A program made the position numbers and the translations under genes. A stretch of DNA of 64,000 bases from assembly GCF_019711395.1 (NCBI RefSeq), contig NZ_JAIGNL010000002.1:539001-603000 (forward strand). Reading direction: 5' to 3'. The notes under the pieces were generated by a model that saw nothing but the letters and a program-made list of their open reading frames with translations, had not been told where the DNA came from and ran no database searches. How positions within the stretch are numbered: position 1 is the first letter of the stretch; each line of letters begins with the position of its first letter. This DNA comes from Qipengyuania xiapuensis (lineage in GTDB: Bacteria > Pseudomonadota > Alphaproteobacteria > Sphingomonadales > Sphingomonadaceae). Below, piece by piece: positions 35,381-42,876 of this stretch.

Positions 35381-36871
35381 TCACGCGGCAGCGCCTTCCT
35401 CGCGGGCCCCGCGGAACAGCTCGAACCCGATCCACTCGACCCGCCGACCGAGCGCGAAGCGATTGAAGGCGAGCGCGGCGGCGACCGAGGTGAACAGCGT
35501 CACCACCATGAAGTCGATATAGTGAATGCCAATGGCAGCGGCGAAGCTCTCTTCGAAGGTGAAAAGCGCGTAGAGGCCGATGCCCCAGACCACGCCCGCA
35601 ATCGCCGAGCGCGCCGCGACACCGCGGAACAACAGCCCGACGATAAAGGCCGAGAGGATCGGCATGGAGGACAGGCCATTCAGCTGCTGGAGCAGGTTGA
35701 TGATGCTTTCCGCATTCATGAACACCGGCACCATGACAATGGCGAGGACGGTGGCGAAGACGCTCATCGCTGCGCCCAGTTTCCAGTGATTCTTCACCTC
35801 GCCGATGAACTGTTCGTGGAAGTCGACCGCGTAGAGCGCAACGGTGGAGTTGAGCACGGCGCTGAAGGTAGTGATCACCGCTGCGGCGACCATCGCGGCG
35901 AAGGCGCCCGACAGCCAGGTCGGCAGGACTTCGGCGACTAGCCGGCCGTATGCCGCATCACCGACGTCGCCGAACAGCTTGTAGGCGACCACGCCCGGGA
36001 TGACTACGATCGGCGGCACCACGAGGATGCGGATCGCGGCTGCGGCGAAAACGCCCTTCTGCGCCTCTTTCACCGTCGGCGCGGCCATCGCCTTCTGGGT
36101 GATGTTCTGGTTCGTCGACCAGTAGAAGATCTGGATGAAGGCCATGCCGGTGAACAGCGTGTGGAAGGGGATCGGGCTGTCGGCCGCGCCCACCATACTC
36201 AGCCGTTCGGAGGGAACGCCGGTGACGATGTCGAAATCGACCGCGGCGAGCGCGAGGAACACGATCAGCAGGGCGAGCGCGAGGATGCCGATCCCCGAAA
36301 AGGTATCCATCACCGCGACGGCGCGAAGGCCGCCGAAGACCGTATAAGCCGCCCCGATCAGTGCGAGGCCGAGCGAGAAGTAGATTAGCGGGATCTGCGC
36401 GCCGAACAGCGACTGGAGGAACAGTCCGCCCGAGTAGAGCGCTGCGGGAAGGTAGATCAGCAAATTGCCGGCAATGAAGATCGCCGAGATCAGCGTGCGG
36501 ATCGAGCGACCGTCATAGCGCCGCTCGAGCAGCTCGGTGACGGTGGTGCAATTGTAGCGATAGTAGAGCGGCACGAAGACGAAGGCGAGCGCCATCAGGC
36601 CGACGAATCCTGCGATTTCCCACCATGCGAGCAGCAGCATCTGGTTGCCGTTCATGCCCACCAGCTGGTCGGTGGACAGGTTGGTCAGCGTGATCGCGCC
36701 GGCGACGAAAACCCAGCTTAACCCCTTGCCGGCGAGGAAGACATCCTGCTCCGAGCCGTCGTGCTTGGCGCTTCTCACCTTCCACCAGGTGAGCAGGCCG
36801 ACCAGCGCGGTCAGGCCGACAAACACCGCCAGTTGCGTCGCATTTCCGAATTGCGCCGTGTCGCCAAACAC
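35381..36871 (-). CDS. Sodium:solute symporter (SSS family), probable sugar transporter
   Basis: A 496-residue SSS/SGLT-type sodium symporter with about 13-14 membrane helices. Family signals include LSTDQLVGMNGNQ, the GGLRAVAVMDTF motif, and FYWSTNQNITQKAMAA, typical of SGLT-like sugar carriers. The neighbouring GH42 and aldose epimerase genes point to galactose or a galactoside as substrate. The GTG at 36871, preceded by AGGGAGAG, is the best start; upstream codons read into the beta-galactosidase gene on the opposite strand. Only about 60 bases separate the two divergent starts, so they share a promoter region. Confidence 0.9.
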   Translation of the reverse strand: MFGDTAQFGNATQLAVFVGLTALVGLLTWWKVRSAKHDGSEQDVFLAGKGLSWVFVAGAITLTNLSTDQLVGMNGNQMLLLAWWEIAGFVGLMALAFVFVPLYYRYNCTTVTELLERRYDGRSIRTLISAIFIAGNLLIYLPAALYSGGLFLQSLFGAQIPLIYFSLGLALIGAAYTVFGGLRAVAVMDTFSGIGILALALLIVFLALAAVDFDIVTGVPSERLSMVGAADSPIPFHTLFTGMAFIQIFYWSTNQNITQKAMAAPTVKEAQKGVFAAAAIRILVVPPIVVIPGVVAYKLFGDVGDAAYGRLVAEVLPTWLSGAFAAMVAAAVITTFSAVLNSTVALYAVDFHEQFIGEVKNHWKLGAAMSVFATVLAIVMVPVFMNAESIINLLQQLNGLSSMPILSAFIVGLLFRGVAARSAIAGVVWGIGLYALFTFEESFAAAIGIHYIDFMVVTLFTSVAAALAFNRFALGRRVEWIGFELFRGAREEGAAA

Positions 36872-36930
36872 ACTCGCTCTCCCTAAATCCCGCTGGCATC
36901 CATCGCAGAAACGGGGATAGACGCAAGCGC

Positions 36931-38799
36931 ATGGACCTTGGCGTTTGCTATTATCCCGAACATTGGCCCGAAGAGCGCTGGGCCGTCGACGCGGCACTCA
37001 TGCGCGAGACCGGCCTCACCCGCGTGCGCATCGGCGAGTTCGCATGGAGCCGGATCGAACCCGAGCCGGGCCGGTTCGACTGGGACTGGCTCGACCGCGC
37101 GGTGGAGACGCTGCACGCAGCAGGGCTCGGCATCATCATGGGCACGCCGACCGCCACCCCGCCCAAGTGGCTGGTCGATCGCATGCCCGATATGGTCGCG
37201 CTCGACCGCGAAGGGAAACCGCGCGGCTTCGGCTCGCGCAGGCACTACTGCTTCAGTCACGAAGGCTATCGCGAGGAAGCGGCGCGCATTACGCGTGCGG
37301 TCGCCGAGCGGTATGGCAATCATCCCGGCGTGGTCAGCTGGCAGACCGACAATGAATATGGATGCCACGACACGGTGCAGAGCTTCTCCCCCGCTGCGCG
37401 CGATGCATTCCGCAAGTGGCTTGAGAAACGCTACGGATCGATCGATGCGCTCAACGAGGCATGGGGCAATGTCTTCTGGAGCATGGAATATCGCTCGTTC
37501 GACGAGGTCGAGCTTCCCAACCTGACCGTGACCGAGGCCAATCCGGCGCACTGGCTCGCCTTCCGGCGGTTCTCCTCAGACCAAGTCGTCTCGTTCAATC
37601 GCGCGCAGGTCGATATCTTGCGAGAATGCTCCCCCGGCCGGGACATCACCCACAATGCGATGGGTTTCTACACCGGCTACGACCACCACGACCTTGCCGC
37701 AGATCTCGATGTGCTCGGCTGGGACAGCTACCCGCTCGGCTTCCTCGAGATGTTCCGCTTCACCGAGGAGGAGAAGCGCGACTACGCGCGGCAGGGCCAT
37801 CCCGACATCGCCGCATTCCACCACGACCTGTATCGAGGCTGCGCGAAGGGAGGACGCTGGTCGGTGCTCGAACAGCAGCCGGGCCCTGTAAACTGGGCGC
37901 GCCACAACCCTGCCCCGCTGCCCGGAATGGTCCGGCTATGGACGCTCGAGGCCTTCGCGCATGGAGCGGAACTGGTCAGCTATTTCCGCTGGCGCCAGTT
38001 TCCCAAGGCGCAGGAGCAGATGCATGCGGGCCTTTTGAGGACCGATGGCAAACCCGCGCCCGCACTTGTCGAGGCGCGCGAAGCAGCGAGGGATCTCGCG
38101 CAAATCGGGAGCGGCGGAGAGGCGCACAAACAGGCTGCGATCATCTTCTCCTACGATGCCGAGTGGATGACGCAGATCCAGCCGCAGGGCGAAGGCCGCT
38201 CGGCACTATGGGCTGCTTTTGCAACTTACAGCGCGCTCCGGAGGCTCGGGCTCGACGTGGACATCCTCCCGCCGTCTGCCGATCTGGAGGGATATTCGCT
38301 GGTCGTCGTGCCCTGCCTCCCGATCGTCCCCGAGAAGCTGGCGCGCAGCCTAGAGAGCTTCGAGGGCCAGATAGTCATCGGCCCGCGCACCGGGAGCCGC
38401 ACCGTGGATTTCGCGATCCCCGACAATCTCCCGCCCGGCCCTCTCGAAACGCTCGCAGGCGGCAGGATCACGCTTAGCGAAAGCCTGTCTCCCCGCATCT
38501 CGATCGAAGGTGACGATTGGACTGCCGGAGGTTGGCTGGACCACTACGAAGGCTCTGCAACTCCGGAATTCGTCGCCGCGGACGGGACCACTTGCTGCTG
38601 GGTGAACGCCAATGTCAGGCTGCTCGCGGTCTGGCCCGAAGGCAGCTTGCTGGACGAGGTCATCCTGCGTGCCGCCCGCGATGCGGGGTTGCCGCACGAG
38701 CCGCTCGCAAAGGGCAAGCGCCATCGCAGGCGCGGCCACACACTGTTCGAGTTCGATTATCTGGATGGAACGGTGAACTGGCGCGAAACCGCCAGATAG
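36931..38799 (+). CDS. GH42 beta-galactosidase
   Basis: A 622-residue family 42 beta-galactosidase. The catalytic acid/base is Glu142 in WQTDNEYG and the nucleophile is Glu314 in SVLEQQPGPVNW. The N-terminal GVCYYPEHWPEERW and GFYTGYDHHDL are family hallmarks. The barrel is followed by a trimerisation domain (about 390-560) and a small C-terminal beta domain. No signal peptide is present, so it acts in the cytoplasm on imported galactosides, matching the adjacent SSS transporter. The shortened galK nearby raises the question of how released galactose is used. Confidence 0.94.
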   Translation: MDLGVCYYPEHWPEERWAVDAALMRETGLTRVRIGEFAWSRIEPEPGRFDWDWLDRAVETLHAAGLGIIMGTPTATPPKWLVDRMPDMVALDREGKPRGFGSRRHYCFSHEGYREEAARITRAVAERYGNHPGVVSWQTDNEYGCHDTVQSFSPAARDAFRKWLEKRYGSIDALNEAWGNVFWSMEYRSFDEVELPNLTVTEANPAHWLAFRRFSSDQVVSFNRAQVDILRECSPGRDITHNAMGFYTGYDHHDLAADLDVLGWDSYPLGFLEMFRFTEEEKRDYARQGHPDIAAFHHDLYRGCAKGGRWSVLEQQPGPVNWARHNPAPLPGMVRLWTLEAFAHGAELVSYFRWRQFPKAQEQMHAGLLRTDGKPAPALVEAREAARDLAQIGSGGEAHKQAAIIFSYDAEWMTQIQPQGEGRSALWAAFATYSALRRLGLDVDILPPSADLEGYSLVVVPCLPIVPEKLARSLESFEGQIVIGPRTGSRTVDFAIPDNLPPGPLETLAGGRITLSESLSPRISIEGDDWTAGGWLDHYEGSATPEFVAADGTTCCWVNANVRLLAVWPEGSLLDEVILRAARDAGLPHEPLAKGKRHRRRGHTLFEFDYLDGTVNWRETAR

Positions 38800-38826
38800 G
38801 ACCGGGCCGTCAGACCGGGGGCAAAG

Positions 38827-38917
38827 TGGCGGAGCAGGAGGGATTCGAACCCTCGATACGGGGTTACCGTATACACACTTTCCAGGCGTGCGCCTTCGAC
38901 CACTCGGCCACTGCTCC
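38827..38917 (-). tRNA. tRNA-Ser (anticodon GGA)
   Basis: The minus strand gives a class II tRNA of 91 bases including encoded CCA (38827-38829). The acceptor arm is GGAGCAG/CTGCTCC. The anticodon stem CACGC/GTGTG with loop CTGGAAA gives anticodon GGA. The long variable arm pairs TACGG with CCGTA, as expected for serine. The T arm contains GGGTTCGAATCCC. Confidence 0.95.
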
Positions 38918-39122
38918 GCATTCCTGTTTGCGCTACCGCTTCGCTGCCTGAGCGCGAAGGGACCTGGATTGACCACCCCGGCCTCAAGTAGCGCTGAGCG
39001 CGGTAGGCCAAACAAGAACGCGGGCCTCTAGCGAGGTTCGGATTTGGGCGCAAGCGGTCCAGCGCGCAGGGGTTGCCGTTTAACACCCGCGCTCAAGCAG
39101 CCCGACGGGCGGTAGCGCAAAT

Positions 39123-39503
39123 TTAGTGCGTAAGGCGGGTCCGCATGCGGTAGCGGCCGTTCTCGAAATTGCCGAAGTACTGGTGCACGTCGGGATGCGA
39201 GACGGGGCCTGCCAGCGAATCGCGGATCAGGTTCTGCTGGCTGACGTAGGCGACGTAATCGCTCTCGTCGCTTTCGGCGAGCAGGTGGTAGAAGGGCTGG
39301 TTGCGGTCCGGCCGGATCTCTTCCGGGATCGACTGGTACCATTCGTCGCTGTTCGCGAAGACCGGATCGATGTCGAAGATCACACCGCGAAAATCGAATG
39401 CGCGGTGGCGTACGACGTCGCCGATGGCGAAACGGGTGCGGATGCGGCAAGGCGCCTCGATCGTGCGGCCTGCCGTTGCGGAAAAAAACGATGCCCTGTC
39501 CAT
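39123..39503 (-). CDS. hspQ: Heat shock protein HspQ
   Basis: A 126-residue protein with the HspQ (YccV-like) domain from about residue 25: FAIGDVVRHRAFDFRGVIFD, then PEEIRPDRNQPFYHLL and YVAYVSQQNL. In E. coli HspQ promotes degradation of mutant DnaA and acts as a Lon adaptor/enhancer; the same role is inferred here. The first 24 residues are a non-conserved extension common in sphingomonads. The ATG lacks a clear Shine-Dalgarno sequence. It lies alone between two oppositely oriented tRNA-Ser genes. Confidence 0.9.
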   Translation of the reverse strand: MDRASFFSATAGRTIEAPCRIRTRFAIGDVVRHRAFDFRGVIFDIDPVFANSDEWYQSIPEEIRPDRNQPFYHLLAESDESDYVAYVSQQNLIRDSLAGPVSHPDVHQYFGNFENGRYRMRTRLTH

Positions 39504-39664
39504 GAGTAGGCAGAATATGGTGCGCTGCGGCAAATAGACAAGGGTGCGGCGGGATCGATCCCCCGATTTCGCGCTCAAAGGGGGTTGGCAAGGCAGCCAC
39601 GCAAGGCTAATGGGCGCGCTCGCTTCGACCCGGGCCTCGGCCCATTCAAGCGCACCCGACATGC

Positions 39665-39754
<90 letters not shown>

Positions 39755-39933
39755 CGGATTCCCTCGCTTCACCGCCTTTTCACGCCGCTTTTGCGCTCCG
39801 GTACAATCCGGCGGTGCAGATCGCCCTTTTGCCGGTTGACACAGGCCGAGGCAGTGCCAAGCCTCTCGCCCGGAGATAGGGGCTGCGCATTCTTGGTCTT
39901 GCTGACATTCCGGGCCTCGAGAGACTGAGGCGA

Positions 39934-42474
39934 TTGCAGAGACGCCTGGGGGTGGATTCGTACCATCTCGTGCCCGGGCTGCTGGCTGCTCTGTTGGCCG
40001 CGATCCTGCACTTCTCCGGCTTCTTCCAATCGACCGATGGCAGCGTCTTCGACAGGCTCTCGGTCCGCGGGACGGCCGAGCCACCTGCGGTCACGCTGAT
40101 CAGGCTCGAGGAAGGCGAAAGTGCAGGCGCGCTGGTGCAGGCCAGCCTTGCGCTCGGCGCCGAGCGTGTCGTTTTCCTGTCCGATCCGGGTTCCGGTCTC
40201 GAGCGCTTGGCGGCTGAAGAACGCGAGCGCACGGTCATCGGCTTTCCGGCACCGCGCCTGTCCGGCAGCCTGCCATCCGAACTGCTTGCGGCGGCACAGC
40301 GCCAAGAAGGCGAACTCGTGCGCGCCCCCATCGCCCGACCGGTCGCCGAATACGGGATCCATCGCTCGCAAAATGCCTGGATCGAGAGCGAGGACGGCGC
40401 GGTCGCCTTGCTCGAGACGGTGGCCGCAGGCCGTGAGCCGCGAGCGGGCGAATATTACGTGCCCATGCCGCGCTCGCTCTCCTTCGCCCAGCTTTCGTCC
40501 GACCAGCTGGTCAGCGCCGAATTCGTCGAAGGCGACCTTGAAGGCATGACGGTTATTGTCGCGCGTCCGGAAGAGCTTTCCGGAAACCTGCTGGCCACGC
40601 CCATCAGTCCCAACCTTGCGGCAGTGTCTCGGGCACAGTTTGCCGCCTACGCCGTGCAGGCACTGGCGACCGGCCGCGAGGCGACCAAGTCCGGCAATCT
40701 GGCCGCAGTCCTGCTCATACTGTTCGCCGCAATGCTCAGCGCGCTTGCCGCGATCCTGCTGAGGAAACGGCATGTCTCGGCCACGATTGCGCTCTCGCTT
40801 TGCGTATTCGCCGGGGTCGCAGGCTGGATCTTGCTCGAGTCGGCAGGTGTCATCCTGCCATTCGCCGGGATCTGGACCGCAGTGGCGCTGGCATGGCTCG
40901 GAACGATCATGTTCCTCGAGCGCCGCAAGGACAGCAAGCTGGAAAGCTCCGTGGTTGGCGCGATCGAGCAGACCGTATCCCACACGGCCTTTTCGAACCG
41001 GGACAACCTTCCCGCGCTACTCGTCGCAACGGCCGAGATGGTGGGGATCGAACGCATGCTGCTGGTGCGGCCTGCCGATCCCCTCTCGCCCAATCCGCCG
41101 GCCACCTTCAACGCCGAAGTCTCCGATTTTGCCGGCGACGTGCAGGGCGAACTCGCGAGGCTCGCCTCGCACCTGGCCGAGGGAAGGTCGCTGCCGGTAC
41201 GCGGCCTGCTGCCCGGTTGGCCCGGACAGGTCCGGCTGCGAGCGATCGGATACGAGGACAAGCCGCTCTATTGGCTCTACACTTTCGGTGACAGTCCCGA
41301 TGCCGAGCTCGGCGAATACATCGCCGCAAGCCTCGCCCAGAGCTTCGTGACGATGCAGAAGTCGCACGCGAGCCTGTCGGCCCAGCAACGCGGGCGTCGG
41401 GCGGTGGACCCGGTCGACTTCCGCGTCGTCAGCGCGATCGGGCTGATCTCGCGCAACAGCCGCCAGCTACGCAAGGCGATCGACCAGCTCAATTCTTCGG
41501 TCATGGCATTCGACGTGGTCGGCTTCCCGCTGCATGCGAGCCCGCAGATGGTCGATTTGCTGGAAGCATCGGGCATCAACCCGCAAACCGCGCTGCTTTC
41601 CGAAATCATCGAGAACCTCACCGAACTGACCAAGGGACAGGTCGAGGCGCTGCTGCGCGATATCCTGCGCGAGGGCGGCGAAGCCTCGGCCCCGATGCGG
41701 CAGATCGCAGGTGTCAGCGCCACTCTCAGGGTATCGTGCCCCGACCCGGCGCAGGCGACGCACGAAAACATCGTCGTGCTCGAGGCTTTCGACACATCGG
41801 ACCTCGCACGTCTTTCGGACCTGCGCGGCGCGATCACGGATTTCATCGACGTCCAGATGCGCAACGATCTCGAGACCATCGCGCTTGCCGCGGCGCTGGC
41901 GAAGAAAGCCGCGGGCGACAAGAAGCGCGGCGAACGCATGATCGAACGGATCGTGGCGGCATCTCAGGCCGCGACCGACCGGCTCAACACGATGAACGAC
42001 CTCGCGCGCAACCAGCCCGCAACGCGCGACGACATGCCCCACCCCATCCAGTTGAGGCCGATTGCCGAGAACGTCGGGCAAAGGCTCGCCGAATTCGCCG
42101 GCCGCTACGATGTGCAGCTGGATTTCGAATTGCCGGCAGTCTCAGGCTATTCGGTCGGCGATCCGGTGGTCCTCGCTCGCATGTTCGAGGCGCTGCTGAG
42201 GCTCGTCATTACCGACAGCCCGCAGCACAGCACGGTGACTTTCTCGCTGGCCGAAGACGAGACACGCTCGGCCATCAAGATCTGCGGCGGCTTCGGCATG
42301 GACCGCGCGCGGCTCGGCCAGGCGATCGCGAAACCGCCGCGCCACGACATACCGGAATTCCTGATCGTGAGCGAAAGCGCGCGTGCCCTGTCCAGCTGGG
42401 GCGGCGAATTCGCTTACGATAGCGAAACCGGCAAAGGGTATACCTTCCAGCTTAGCTTGAGGCGGATTGCATGA
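39934..42474 (+). CDS. CHASE2-like membrane sensor with degenerate histidine-kinase core
   Basis: An 846-residue sensor. It has one N-terminal membrane helix (about 11-28), an extracytoplasmic CHASE2-like domain (about 30-250), three helices (253-273, 282-300, 305-326), a GAF/PAS-like cytoplasmic region (about 340-620) and a C-terminal ATPase-like domain (700-846). The dimerisation segment (DLETIALAAALAKK) has no phospho-accepting His, the N-box Asn is missing (EALLRLVITDSP) and the G1 box is CGGFGM, so autokinase activity is doubtful. The start is TTG, with GAGAG about 12 bases upstream. Its stop overlaps the start of the receiver gene (ATGA). It is the first gene of the CapB/CapC-like locus and probably its sensor. 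Confidence 0.75.
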   Translation: MQRRLGVDSYHLVPGLLAALLAAILHFSGFFQSTDGSVFDRLSVRGTAEPPAVTLIRLEEGESAGALVQASLALGAERVVFLSDPGSGLERLAAEERERTVIGFPAPRLSGSLPSELLAAAQRQEGELVRAPIARPVAEYGIHRSQNAWIESEDGAVALLETVAAGREPRAGEYYVPMPRSLSFAQLSSDQLVSAEFVEGDLEGMTVIVARPEELSGNLLATPISPNLAAVSRAQFAAYAVQALATGREATKSGNLAAVLLILFAAMLSALAAILLRKRHVSATIALSLCVFAGVAGWILLESAGVILPFAGIWTAVALAWLGTIMFLERRKDSKLESSVVGAIEQTVSHTAFSNRDNLPALLVATAEMVGIERMLLVRPADPLSPNPPATFNAEVSDFAGDVQGELARLASHLAEGRSLPVRGLLPGWPGQVRLRAIGYEDKPLYWLYTFGDSPDAELGEYIAASLAQSFVTMQKSHASLSAQQRGRRAVDPVDFRVVSAIGLISRNSRQLRKAIDQLNSSVMAFDVVGFPLHASPQMVDLLEASGINPQTALLSEIIENLTELTKGQVEALLRDILREGGEASAPMRQIAGVSATLRVSCPDPAQATHENIVVLEAFDTSDLARLSDLRGAITDFIDVQMRNDLETIALAAALAKKAAGDKKRGERMIERIVAASQAATDRLNTMNDLARNQPATRDDMPHPIQLRPIAENVGQRLAEFAGRYDVQLDFELPAVSGYSVGDPVVLARMFEALLRLVITDSPQHSTVTFSLAEDETRSAIKICGGFGMDRARLGQAIAKPPRHDIPEFLIVSESARALSSWGGEFAYDSETGKGYTFQLSLRRIA

Positions 42475-42857
42475 CGGCAAAGGCCATCCTGATAGTCGAT
42501 GACGATGAACTGCGCTGCGAACTGCTGGCGGAACTGCTGCAGGACGAAGGCTACGCCGTTCGCATCGCAAACGACGGTGTCGAAGGACTCGACGCGCTCG
42601 AGCGCGAGGCGGCCGATCTTGTGCTGCTCGACATCATCATGCCGCGCATGGACGGCATTCGCTTCCTGCAGGTCCTGCCCCAGCGGATCGAAAGCCCGCC
42701 TCCCGTGATAGTGATTTCCGGATCGATGGATTCGGTCGGCGGCAAGACGCTGGAAGAGATGAATGTCGCAGGGACCGTCCGCAAGCCGGTCGATCCGGCA
42801 ACCTTGATCGAGACCATCGAGACAGCGCTTTCGCAAGGCGCGATGCCGGGCGACTGA
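42471..42857 (+). CDS. Single-domain response regulator (receiver only)
   Basis: A 128-residue CheY-like receiver without an output domain. The acidic pocket (IVDDDE), phospho-acceptor Asp in DLVLLDIIMPRMDG, switch Ser in VIVISGS and Lys in VRKPVD are all present, so it should be phosphorylatable. It is coupled to the CHASE2 sensor gene by ATGA and lies 19 bases before the CapC-like gene. Because the linked sensor lacks a His, the phosphate may come from another kinase, for example the hybrid kinase at 52195-53889, which carries an HPt domain. Confidence 0.9.
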   Translation: MTAKAILIVDDDELRCELLAELLQDEGYAVRIANDGVEGLDALEREAADLVLLDIIMPRMDGIRFLQVLPQRIESPPPVIVISGSMDSVGGKTLEEMNVAGTVRKPVDPATLIETIETALSQGAMPGD

Positions 42858-42876
42858 CCGGACAGGCGCTGGTGCG

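Noticed and set aside
39836..39841. TTGACA as a -35 promoter element before the CHASE2 gene
   Set aside because: No convincing -10 hexamer lies 16-18 bases downstream, so it was not listed as a promoter.
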